NCBI GenBank assembly: GCA_021442745.1
Contig: JABUSI010000386.1
Span: 1-15,350, forward strand
Length of the DNA stretch: 15,350 nt
Origin: Erysipelotrichaceae bacterium
GTDB lineage: Bacteria > Bacillota_I > Bacilli_A > Erysipelotrichales > Erysipelotrichaceae
Reading direction: 5' to 3'
Part shown: positions 6,641 through 14,078 of the stretch, piece by piece
How positions within the stretch are numbered: the first letter of the stretch is position 1
How the letters are laid out: each line of letters begins with the position of its first letter
Made by a program: the position numbers and the translations under genes
Notes under the pieces: generated by a model
Told to the model about the DNA's origin: nothing
The model's database searches: none
Seen by the model: only the letters and a program-made list of their open reading frames with translations

Positions 6641-8068
6641 ATGAATTTTCAACTGACGAATGAACCAAGAAGATATTTTTACGAATTGACACAAATACCT
6701 CACGGTTCTGCCAACGAACAGGCACTGAGTGATTATCTGGTTACGTTTGCGAAAACACACAACCTTGCATACATTCAGGATGACATGTGGAACGTCATCA
6801 TCCGGAAACCTGCAAGTGCAGGATACGAACATAAGCCTTATCTGACCATTCAGGCACATATGGATATGGTTTGCGAAAAGAACACAGATACCGTCCACGA
6901 TTTTACAAAGGATCCTTTACATTTATACGTGGATGAAGAGAATATCCTTCATGCCGAAGGGACAACACTTGGCGCAGACGACGGAACAGGGGTAGCGTAT
7001 ATGCTGGCTATCCTTGCGGATGATACATTGGAACATCCGCCCCTGGAATGTATCTTTACAGTACAGGAAGAAATCGGTCTTGTCGGTGCCATGCATCTGA
7101 AAGCAGATGACGTACTTGGCAGACGGATGATTTCACTGGACGGTGGAGGAGAAACCAGAACTTTGTTATCCAGTGCCGGGGGGTGTCGTGTGAAAATTCA
7201 GAAAAAACTCAGACGGACATCTGTACAAAAACCTTCCTATCAGCTGAACGTTCGCGGTTTGTCGGGAGGACATAGCGGGGGAGAAATTGCCAAAGAAAAA
7301 GGTAACTCCATTCATCTGACGGCAAGAGTTCTGTATGAACTGCAGCAACCTGTTTTGTTACAGAATATTACTGGTGGTCTGAAAGAGAATGCCATTGCCA
7401 GAGAATGCACAACCGTTTTTAAATGTGATATGCCTTTTGAAGTATTACAGGAAAAGATAAAGAGAATAGAAAAAGACATTTCAGACGAACTGGAATTCTC
7501 TGATAACGGATTCTATCTGGAAATACTTCCGGTAACGTGTAATACGATGTGTGTTGATGAACAGACAAGTAAGGAATGTATACAACTTTTATATCTCATC
7601 CCAAACGGATTTGTGGCACGTTCCATGGCAATTGAAGGGTTAACCTTGACTTCATTGAATAAAGGTGTTCTACGGATGGAAGAAGACATGATGATACTGT
7701 CCATGTCATTACGTTCCATGCTGCAGAGTGCGATAAATGATCTGGTGAACCGAATTACCGCGATCAGCGACCTGTTTGGTGCATCTGTTATTCGCGGAGC
7801 GGAATATCCCGGATGGAAATACAACCCGATCAGTCCGTTACGTGATACAATGAAAGAAGCAGTAGAAAGGTTATACGGCAAGGAACTTCAGGTTGTTGCC
7901 GCTCACGGCGGTAATGAATGCGGCGTATTCACGGCATTACACCCGGAAATGGATATCATTAACATGGGACCTGTAACCAAGGATATCCATACGCCGGATG
8001 AAACACTGGATTTATCATCCTTTGACCGTACCTATACGTTATTGTGTACGATTATCAGCAACAGTTAG
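6641..8068 (+). CDS. pepD: M20 family dipeptidase, PepD-like (aminoacyl-histidine dipeptidase)
   Basis: This 475-residue, full-length M20 metallopeptidase is close in layout to PepD/beta-Ala-His dipeptidase. Its zinc site can be matched residue by residue: His73 and Asp75 in QAHMDMVCEK, Asp113 in GADDGTG, Glu143 and Glu144 in QEEIGLVGA, Asp167 in SLDGGGE, and His450 in DIHTPDE. The lid or dimerisation domain is inserted after about residue 185, marked by GLSGGHSGGEI. Most PepD proteins have LDSEEEG-type text at Asp167, here LDGGGE, a local change that keeps the ligand. It should split dipeptides in the cytoplasm. The ATG at 6641 is preferred, with AGGTGA at 6630-6635; GTG 6632 would add three residues and overlap the previous gene. 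It follows the S9 gene by one base. Confidence 0.92.
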   Translation: MNFQLTNEPRRYFYELTQIPHGSANEQALSDYLVTFAKTHNLAYIQDDMWNVIIRKPASAGYEHKPYLTIQAHMDMVCEKNTDTVHDFTKDPLHLYVDEENILHAEGTTLGADDGTGVAYMLAILADDTLEHPPLECIFTVQEEIGLVGAMHLKADDVLGRRMISLDGGGETRTLLSSAGGCRVKIQKKLRRTSVQKPSYQLNVRGLSGGHSGGEIAKEKGNSIHLTARVLYELQQPVLLQNITGGLKENAIARECTTVFKCDMPFEVLQEKIKRIEKDISDELEFSDNGFYLEILPVTCNTMCVDEQTSKECIQLLYLIPNGFVARSMAIEGLTLTSLNKGVLRMEEDMMILSMSLRSMLQSAINDLVNRITAISDLFGASVIRGAEYPGWKYNPISPLRDTMKEAVERLYGKELQVVAAHGGNECGVFTALHPEMDIINMGPVTKDIHTPDETLDLSSFDRTYTLLCTIISNS

Positions 8069-8079
8069 GAGGAAATGCT

Positions 8080-8649
8080 ATGTCTAAAAAGGGGATTGTT
8101 GTTATTTTAAGTGGAGCAAGTTCTGTAGGAAAAGGAAAAATCCGTAACTTATTGAAAGAAGATAAGGATCTGAATTTACATTTTTCTCTTTCCATCACAA
8201 CGCGTCCGAAAAAAGAAAATGAAGTAGACGGCGGAGATTATTATTTCGTATCATTCGAAAACTTCGCGAAAGCAGTGAAAAACCGTGAATTGGTTGAATA
8301 TACCGAATTCAACGGATACTACTACGGTACACCACGTCATAATGTAGATTTCCTTCTGGAGCAGGGAAAGAACGTTTTGATTGAAGTAGAGGCACAAGGT
8401 GTAGGTCCTTTGAAACTGAATTATCCGGATGCTCTTGCATTCTTTGTAATGCCTAGAAGTATGGAAGATCTGGAAGCTCAGATTATTGAAGTATACGGCG
8501 ATGATGCAGCAGATGCACAAAGACGTATCAATAAAGCAAAGGTAGATATGGAAATTGCAGATTTGTTCCGTAATCAGGTTTCCAATGAAGATCCGGAATT
8601 AGCCGTATCTCAGATCAAGGAAAAAATTCTGGAAGCAATGAAAAAATAA
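8080..8649 (+). CDS. Guanylate-kinase-like protein with altered P-loop and lid
   Basis: This 189-residue protein aligns along its length with guanylate kinase, which makes GDP from GMP and ATP. Kept features are the P-loop frame GASSVGKGK (12-20, Lys18), the GMP-binding SLSITTRP (36-43, Arg42), VDGGDYYF (49-56), EYTEFNGYYYGTP (73-85) and the late NED. Changes are notable: the usual Thr/Ser after GKG is Lys20, the DIxxQG motif is EVEAQG (102-107), and the lid RGRG-type arginines are absent (EVYGDD follows LEAQII). True GMK activity is therefore doubtful; a regulatory, peptide-binding or different nucleotide role is possible. The start is ATG 8080 with AGGAGG at 8067-8072, overlapping the M20 stop; an upstream TTG at 8044 is rejected. 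It lies between peptidase genes in one operon. Confidence 0.85.
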   Translation: MSKKGIVVILSGASSVGKGKIRNLLKEDKDLNLHFSLSITTRPKKENEVDGGDYYFVSFENFAKAVKNRELVEYTEFNGYYYGTPRHNVDFLLEQGKNVLIEVEAQGVGPLKLNYPDALAFFVMPRSMEDLEAQIIEVYGDDAADAQRRINKAKVDMEIADLFRNQVSNEDPELAVSQIKEKILEAMKK

Positions 8650-8661
8650 GAGGTAGATTGT

Positions 8662-10026
8662 ATGTCTGTTTCAAATGAACATCATTTCATGAGCAATCCG
8701 GTTCACATGAACGATCTGAAAACGAAAATATATTCCTATCGTGAACAGGAACGGATTCGCAACGGATGGCTGCAAAAACGTCTGGATACGATTTTACCGA
8801 AAGTAATGAAACGTTCCGGTATCGATCTTTGGGTTGTATTATGTAAGGAATACAATGAAGATCCGGTACTGACGACTTTGGTGCCTTGTGCCATGATGAC
8901 GGCAAGAAGAACCACCATGCTGGTATATCATTTACAGCACGATGATACAGTACGTCGCATGGCTATTACCCGCCCGGGTGTCGGATTAGACGGATATTAC
9001 GAATCCATGTGGACGAATCCGAAAGGGTATAACTGGGATAACAGCAAAGAATTAATGCCGGACGGTTCTTCCGTAGAAAAAAAGACACAACCGGAAACAC
9101 AATTTGAATGCCTGAACCGTGTCATTCGTGAATGTAATCCGAACAGAATCGGAATCAACCGTTCCGATGAATTTGCGTTTGCGGACGGATTGTCCAGTAC
9201 TTTGTATGAACAATTTATGGACTGTTTGGACGATGAATTACAATCCAAAGTATGCAGTGCGGAAAATATATGCATCGGTTGGCTGGAAACACGCAGTGAA
9301 GCGGAAATAGCCGCTTATAACGGTATTATGCAGATTGCACATGCCATGATTGATGAAGCGTTCTCCTCGCGTGTAATTACGCCGGGAGTAACCACGAACT
9401 TTGATGTTAAGTACTTTATGATGCAGGAAAGCATCAAACTTGGTTTGATTCCGTGGTTTGATTACGAAGTATCCATCCGTCGGGAAGGTGTCGGTGAAAT
9501 TGCGGAAGAAGCCGTTATTTTACCGGGTGATTTATTACACTGCGACGTCGGCTTCCGTTATCTGAACCTGTGTACCGATACACAGGAAAATGCTTATGTG
9601 TTGAAACTGGGCGAAACGGATGCACCGGAATATCTGAAAGACGTAATGAGAACGGTGAATCGCCTGCAGGATATTACAATTTCCAACTTCAAAGAAGGAA
9701 GAACAGGAAATGAAATTCTGGCAATGTCACGCAAACAAGCAATTGACGAAGGCATTGAACCATGCATTTACACACATCCGATCGGTAATCACGGACACGC
9801 TGCCGGACCAACCATCGGTTTATGGGATATGCAAGGAGGCGTTCCTGTACAAGGTGACTATCCGATGTATAACGACACGTGTTATTCACTGGAATTGAAT
9901 TGCAGAAAGGAAATCAAAGAATGGGGTATTACCATTGCCTTCGGAGCAGAAACAGATGTATTATTCACAAATGATACGGTATATTACCTGGCGGGAAGAC
10001 AAACAGAATTCCATCTTGTAAAATAG
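8662..10026 (+). CDS. M24 family metallopeptidase (Xaa-Pro peptidase-like)
   Basis: This 454-residue two-domain protein has an N-terminal creatinase-type domain (about 1-205), followed by a pita-bread metallopeptidase domain. All five dinuclear metal ligands can be matched: Asp295 in HCDVG, Asp306 in CTDTQ, His379 in GNHGHAAGP, Glu411 in YSLELN and Glu430 in FGAETDVLF. The N-terminal text REQERIRNGWLQKRLDTILP and CKEYNEDPV is typical of a Bacillota/Bacteroidota M24 group annotated as Xaa-Pro peptidases. It probably removes residues ahead of proline from short peptides in the cytoplasm, although close relatives with other roles exist. The start has AAGAGGT at 8648-8654 with 7-base spacing, 12 bases after the kinase-like gene, so it is in the same operon. 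It complements the S9 and M20 enzymes. Confidence 0.92.
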   Translation: MSVSNEHHFMSNPVHMNDLKTKIYSYREQERIRNGWLQKRLDTILPKVMKRSGIDLWVVLCKEYNEDPVLTTLVPCAMMTARRTTMLVYHLQHDDTVRRMAITRPGVGLDGYYESMWTNPKGYNWDNSKELMPDGSSVEKKTQPETQFECLNRVIRECNPNRIGINRSDEFAFADGLSSTLYEQFMDCLDDELQSKVCSAENICIGWLETRSEAEIAAYNGIMQIAHAMIDEAFSSRVITPGVTTNFDVKYFMMQESIKLGLIPWFDYEVSIRREGVGEIAEEAVILPGDLLHCDVGFRYLNLCTDTQENAYVLKLGETDAPEYLKDVMRTVNRLQDITISNFKEGRTGNEILAMSRKQAIDEGIEPCIYTHPIGNHGHAAGPTIGLWDMQGGVPVQGDYPMYNDTCYSLELNCRKEIKEWGITIAFGAETDVLFTNDTVYYLAGRQTEFHLVK

Positions 10027-10029
10027 TTT

Positions 10030-11214
10030 ATGAAGAAAGTATCTTGTATCCGTATGATTTTTCTGATCGGGTTATATTCACTGGTTGCGAATTTCGTACA
10101 CCCGATTTCTCCGACTTTATATAAACTACTGAATTTTCCGGACTACATGTTCGGAGTTGCCTTCGCAGCTATGGCTCTGACGAATTTTGCCTTTTCACCG
10201 TTCTGGGGAAACCTTTTCAACCGATACGGGTGTGCTAAACTGACCGCTGTGGCATTTTTCGGGTATGCTTTTTCACAATATCTGTTTTCAGTCGCAACAA
10301 CCGAACTGTCCCTGACGTTTGCTCGTTTTGTGGCAGGTATATTTATCAGCGGAATCAGTTGCAGTCAGATTATTTATCAAATGAAAAACGCTCCCGAAGA
10401 CAAAAAAGGGCAGTATATGATGTACAATGCCACAACAGTTGCCGTCATCAGTCCGATGGGTTATCTGATCGGCGGTTTTCTGGGTGATTATTCACTGAAA
10501 CTTTGTATGAATGCGCAGGTCATCGGGTTAGCGATTATCGGAATTCTCTTCTTATTGATACTGGATGATCCGGAGACACAGAGTAATCCGATTACGATAA
10601 AGGAGTTTCTTTCCCAGTCCAATCCGTTGAGAGGATTTATCGATGCCAGAAAATATCTGACACCGACATTGGTATCTTTCTTTATTATCGGCATGTGTGC
10701 AAAATTTGCCAGCACCTGTTACGACCAGGCTTTTAACTACTTCATCCGTGATCAATTCGGTTTTCCGTCCAGTTATAACGGAATGATCAAAGCCGGGGTA
10801 GGGGTTGTCGCATTCGTATCAAATTTAACGGTATGTAATTACCTTCTGAGAAACACAAAAGTCGAACGGTCTGTCATATACATTCTCGGATGTTTAATGA
10901 CGTTATCCGTCGGATTTGTGTTCATTCAGGACAAAATACCGTTTATCGCCTTAAACGTAGTATTCTTCGGATGCAATTCCGTCTATATTCCGTTATTACA
11001 ACGAATATTAACAAAAGTATCCACTCCGGAAACAAACGGAATGTTTGTCGGAGTTTACAACTCGATGGATGCCATCGGAATGGTATGCGGAAGCCTGATT
11101 GCCGGATTTGTGTATAACGTAAATCCACGTCTGGCATTTGTGGTGACAGCTGTATTCTTTGCTGCTTCCGTGATATCCGCAATGATTCACTATAACAAAC
11201 TGCAGAAAGCATAA
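10030..11214 (+). CDS. Major facilitator superfamily transporter (second copy)
   Basis: This 394-residue protein has about twelve hydrophobic segments and a clear MFS motif A in the loop after helix 2 (GNLFNRYGCAKL, about 60-71). The polar break between halves is at about residues 180-215 (DDPETQSNPITIKEF). It looks like the drug/solute exporter-type MFS group rather than the OFA type at 3315; the two are not close paralogs by eye. The substrate is unknown; an intake or export role for peptides or amino acids is inferred only from the operon. The start ATG 10030 lies 3 bases after the M24 stop and has no recognisable ribosome site, so translation is probably coupled to the upstream gene. ATG 10054 is an alternative start that would remove eight residues. 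Confidence 0.88.
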   Translation: MKKVSCIRMIFLIGLYSLVANFVHPISPTLYKLLNFPDYMFGVAFAAMALTNFAFSPFWGNLFNRYGCAKLTAVAFFGYAFSQYLFSVATTELSLTFARFVAGIFISGISCSQIIYQMKNAPEDKKGQYMMYNATTVAVISPMGYLIGGFLGDYSLKLCMNAQVIGLAIIGILFLLILDDPETQSNPITIKEFLSQSNPLRGFIDARKYLTPTLVSFFIIGMCAKFASTCYDQAFNYFIRDQFGFPSSYNGMIKAGVGVVAFVSNLTVCNYLLRNTKVERSVIYILGCLMTLSVGFVFIQDKIPFIALNVVFFGCNSVYIPLLQRILTKVSTPETNGMFVGVYNSMDAIGMVCGSLIAGFVYNVNPRLAFVVTAVFFAASVISAMIHYNKLQKA

Positions 11215-11316
11215 ATAAACAAAAGAAACGAAATAAAAAGACAAAAAAAAGAAACGAAAAAAAATTAAAAGTAAAAACAAACAGAATCAGAAAAAAGAAA
11301 ACAAGGAGGTACACCT
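11215..11316 (+). other. A-rich, T-poor leader before the ATP-grasp gene
   Basis: These 102 bases are dominated by A, with few T and C. AAAGAAACGAAA-type words occur twice (11222-11233 and 11249-11260). No hairpin terminator after the MFS gene and no convincing -35/-10 pair are visible, so the ATP-grasp gene could be cotranscribed with the upstream operon. The plus-strand RNA would be almost unstructured. Confidence 0.6.
11303..11310 (+). promoter_or_regulatory. Full-length ribosome binding site AAGGAGGT of the ATP-grasp gene
   Basis: AAGGAGGT matches the 16S rRNA anti-Shine-Dalgarno over eight bases and sits 6 bases before ATG 11317, the strongest ribosome site in the window. With the open A-rich leader it suggests high translation of the ATP-grasp protein. 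Confidence 0.85.
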
Positions 11317-12507
11317 ATGAATTTTGTATTCTTATCACCAAATTTCCCTGAAAACTATTACATGTTCTGTCAGGGGCTGAAAAACAACGGAATTACAACA
11401 TTGGGAATCGGCGATGCACCGTACGAACAATTGCGTCCGGAACTGAAAACCGCATTGACCGAATACTACAAGGTTAGCAGTCTGGAAAACTATGACGAAG
11501 TCGTACGGGCAATGGGATATTTTACGTTTAAATACGGAAAAATTGACTGGCTGGAATCCAATAACGAATACTGGATTTTACGTGATGCCAAGTTACGTAC
11601 AGACTTTAACGTCACAACCGGCGTACGCAATGACGTTGTCGATCTGATTAAATACAAGTCAAAAATGAAAGCGTGCTATGCCGCTGCCGGTGTACCGACC
11701 GCGCGTTGCCATCTGTGCACAACCATGGAAGAAGACCTGAAGTTTATTGCCGAAGTGGAGTATCCGGTTATTGTTAAGCCTGATAACGGCGTCGGTGCTG
11801 CTGCTACCTATAAGCTGAAGAATGATGACGATCTGAAGAACTTCTACGAAACCAAACCGGCTGATGTACCGTATTTAATGGAAGAGTTTGTGAACGGCAC
11901 CATCGTTTCCTATGACGGTATTTGCGATTCCAACCGTAAACCGATTTTTGAAACTTCACATTACTTCCCGGATCCGATTATGGATATCGTTCTGGATGTA
12001 AAAGAAGTATTCTATTGGTCCGAACGCGAAATTCCGGAAGATCTGAAAGATGCCGGACGTCGTACCATTGCGGCATTCCCGACCCAAAACCGTTTCTTCC
12101 ACTGTGAATTCTTCCGTCTGAACGAAGACAAGAAGGGATTAGGTAAAAAGGGTGATATCGTAGGTCTGGAAGTAAACATGCGTCCGCCGGGAGGATATAC
12201 ACCGGATATGATGAACTTCGCGAATAATATCAACGTATATCAGATCTGGGCAGATATGGTTGCGTTCGATAAGAGCGAATACGACAGAAACCGTCCGTAT
12301 CATTGCGTATACGTAGGAAGACGTGACGGAAGAAATTATATCCATACAATGCCGGAAATTGTTTCTATGTACAGCAATAACATCCGGATGCAGGAACGTT
12401 TGCCGGAAGTATTATCCGGTGCTATGGGAAATGATACCGTATTAGCGGTATTTGAAACGAAAGAACAAGTTTTCGACTTCGTTAAGACAGTATTGGCAAC
12501 ACATTAA
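11317..12507 (+). CDS. ATP-grasp domain ligase (carboxylate-amine/thiol ligase type)
   Basis: This 396-residue protein has an N-terminal Rossmann-like preATP-grasp domain (about 1-110) starting FVFLSPNFPENY, then an ATP-grasp fold. The nucleotide-binding lysine is Lys154 in YPVIVKPDNGVGAAATYKL with its Gly-rich loop, a hinge MEEFVNGTIVSYDG follows, and the metal-binding pair Glu285/Asn287 lies in GLEVNMRPPGGYTPD. Such enzymes activate a carboxylate as acyl phosphate and join it to an amine or similar group in the cytoplasm. The substrate cannot be told; no carbamoyl-phosphate synthase or biotin carboxylase partner is present. Downstream by 20 bases begin two esterases, apparently in the same transcript. 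The start is fixed by AAGGAGGT at 11303-11310. Confidence 0.9.
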   Translation: MNFVFLSPNFPENYYMFCQGLKNNGITTLGIGDAPYEQLRPELKTALTEYYKVSSLENYDEVVRAMGYFTFKYGKIDWLESNNEYWILRDAKLRTDFNVTTGVRNDVVDLIKYKSKMKACYAAAGVPTARCHLCTTMEEDLKFIAEVEYPVIVKPDNGVGAAATYKLKNDDDLKNFYETKPADVPYLMEEFVNGTIVSYDGICDSNRKPIFETSHYFPDPIMDIVLDVKEVFYWSEREIPEDLKDAGRRTIAAFPTQNRFFHCEFFRLNEDKKGLGKKGDIVGLEVNMRPPGGYTPDMMNFANNINVYQIWADMVAFDKSEYDRNRPYHCVYVGRRDGRNYIHTMPEIVSMYSNNIRMQERLPEVLSGAMGNDTVLAVFETKEQVFDFVKTVLATH

Positions 12508-12527
12508 TAAAGACAGGAGAAGTTTTC

Positions 12528-13277
12528 ATGCAAGTATATTACGGAAAAGAATATAGTCCATGTTTGAATCGTGATATGGAATTCAAGGTATACGGATATG
12601 CCGGAACGCCGATTCTGGTATTTCCGTCACAAAACGGACGGTTTTACGAATTCGAAGATTTCAAGATGATCGAAACGGTCACGAATGAACTTGAAAACGG
12701 AGAGATACAGATTTTTACCATTGATTCCATTGACTTGGAAAGCTGGTCTGATACCAACGGAAACGAAGGACACCGCATTTATATGCATGAACAATGGTAT
12801 CACTATATTTGTGATGAATTCGTTCCTCGGATTCATGACTTCAACGGTCATACCCATGACCGGATTATTACGACAGGATGTTCCATGGGTGCTACGCATT
12901 CCATGAACTTCTTCTTACGTCGGCCGGATTTATTCGGGGGAGTATTATCTATGAGCGGTGTATATTCCGCTTCCTTCTTCTTCCCGAATTATCAGGATTC
13001 TAAAGTTTACGACAATTCTCCACTGGATTTTCTGCCGAATATGCCGGCTGATCATCCTTGGATGGATTGGTATCGTAAATCACAGATTATTTTCGTATGC
13101 GGACTGGGAGCATGGGAAGATCAGATGTATCCGGATGCACGCCGCCTGAAACAGATTCTTTGGGACAAGGGCGTGGATTGCTGGTATGCCGAGTGGGGTA
13201 CCGATACCGGACATGACTGGCCATGGTGGAGAATCCAGTTCCCGTATTACGTCCAGTTTTTAAAGGAGAATAAATAG
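12528..13277 (+). CDS. Alpha/beta-hydrolase esterase (esterase D/PF00756-like)
   Basis: This 249-residue hydrolase of the putative-esterase group begins MQVYYGKEYSPCLNRDMEFK with the usual N-terminal strand region. The nucleophile elbow is GCSMG with Ser119; Ser and the Gly residues fit GxSxG. The catalytic His is most likely His229 in TGHDWPWW; an acid at about Asp208 (AWEDQMYPDARR) is probable. The GHDWxxW ending is typical of this family (feruloyl esterase, S-formylglutathione hydrolase and enterobactin esterase relatives). No signal peptide is seen, so it acts inside the cell on an ester or thioester of unknown kind. The start has AGGAGA at 12515-12520, 7 bases ahead. It follows the ATP-grasp gene and precedes a second esterase by three bases. 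Confidence 0.9.
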   Translation: MQVYYGKEYSPCLNRDMEFKVYGYAGTPILVFPSQNGRFYEFEDFKMIETVTNELENGEIQIFTIDSIDLESWSDTNGNEGHRIYMHEQWYHYICDEFVPRIHDFNGHTHDRIITTGCSMGATHSMNFFLRRPDLFGGVLSMSGVYSASFFFPNYQDSKVYDNSPLDFLPNMPADHPWMDWYRKSQIIFVCGLGAWEDQMYPDARRLKQILWDKGVDCWYAEWGTDTGHDWPWWRIQFPYYVQFLKENK

Positions 13278-13280
13278 TAA

Positions 13281-14045
13281 ATGCTTGAAATACTTACGGT
13301 AGATTTTCCGTTTGACGAAAACGGCCGGAATCTGCATATTTATGCACCGGACGATTTACGTGATGATGAACTTGTACCGGTATTGTATATGTTCGACGGA
13401 CAAAATCTGTTCGACGATGAAACGGCAAGTTTCGGTACCAGCTGGGGTTTACAGGATTATGCCCGGAATCATCAGTTACGGTGTGTGATTGTCGGGCTGG
13501 AGTGTTCTCATGAAGGAGATAACCGGCTGATTGAATTTTCTCCGTATACATTTTACGGTAAAGGAATGAAGAAACGCGGGTACGGTGATGAAATCCTTCA
13601 ATGGATGATTGAAGAACTGAAACCATGGGTTGAAGAGAACTATCCGGTCTATTCCGACCGGGAACACACGTATATCGGAGGGAGTTCGATGGGTGGTTTG
13701 ATGGCTTTGTACGCTGTAACCGTATACAACGATGTATTCGGTCGGGCAGCCTGCCTTTCCCCGCATCATTCCTTTTGTATCCGTTCTTTAATACGGGATT
13801 GTTACCGTCCGATGGATCCCAATACCATCATTTATATCAGTTGGGGAAGTGAAGAAAGTCCGACGAAAGATTTACTGGCGAAATGGTCCAGCAGAAATAT
13901 CGAAATTATAAATGCATTCGCCGGACGTGTCGATGTACATCCGCACCTGTATTTAGGCGAAAACCACTCAGAAACTTCCTGGGCGAAAGAAACCGAAATA
14001 TGGATGAATGAATTAGGTTTAGCAGAATTTCAGGAAGAATGGTAG
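13281..14045 (+). CDS. Second alpha/beta-hydrolase esterase (PF00756-like)
   Basis: This 254-residue alpha/beta-hydrolase has VPVLYMFDGQNLFDDETASFGTSWG near the N-terminus, as in the esterase family. The nucleophile elbow GGSSMGG holds Ser136 and His229 lies in ENHSETSW. The acid is probably in the stretch YISWGSEESPTKD (about 190-202). It differs clearly from the preceding esterase, so the pair is not a recent duplication. No signal peptide is seen. The start ATG 13281 is 3 bases after the first esterase's stop; AAGGAG lies at 13263-13268, a long 12-base spacing, so coupling is likely. Its last codons and stop form the left arm of a terminator. The substrate is unknown, but context with an ATP-grasp ligase suggests hydrolysis of that enzyme's product or precursor. 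Confidence 0.89.
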   Translation: MLEILTVDFPFDENGRNLHIYAPDDLRDDELVPVLYMFDGQNLFDDETASFGTSWGLQDYARNHQLRCVIVGLECSHEGDNRLIEFSPYTFYGKGMKKRGYGDEILQWMIEELKPWVEENYPVYSDREHTYIGGSSMGGLMALYAVTVYNDVFGRAACLSPHHSFCIRSLIRDCYRPMDPNTIIYISWGSEESPTKDLLAKWSSRNIEIINAFAGRVDVHPHLYLGENHSETSWAKETEIWMNELGLAEFQEEW

Positions 14046-14062
14046 AAATACCATTCTTTTTT
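14035..14062 (+). terminator. Intrinsic terminator overlapping the second esterase's stop codon
   Basis: AAGAATGGTA (14035-14044) pairs with TACCATTCTT (14049-14058) around a GAAA tetraloop, then a T run to 14062. The stop TAG (14043-14045) is at the stem/loop junction. The AAGGGAG ribosome site of the HD gene begins at 14066, so it either ends the ATP-grasp/esterase unit or reduces expression of the HD/Nudix genes. Confidence 0.83.
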
Positions 14063-14078
14063 CAAAAGGGAGAATCAT

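Noticed and set aside
8044..8079. TTG 8044 as start of the guanylate-kinase-like gene
   Set aside because: It lies inside the M20 gene; AGGAGG at 8067-8072 and the family N-terminus fix ATG 8080.
10943..11314. Minus-strand open frame of 123 codons across the A-rich leader
   Set aside because: Its N-terminal half is low-complexity Phe/Leu translated from the A-rich tract, and the rest is antisense to the MFS gene with no ribosome site.
12528..14045. Tandem duplication of the two esterases
   Set aside because: They share fold and catalytic residues, but the sequences around the elbow, the His region and the N-termini differ throughout, so a recent duplication is unlikely.
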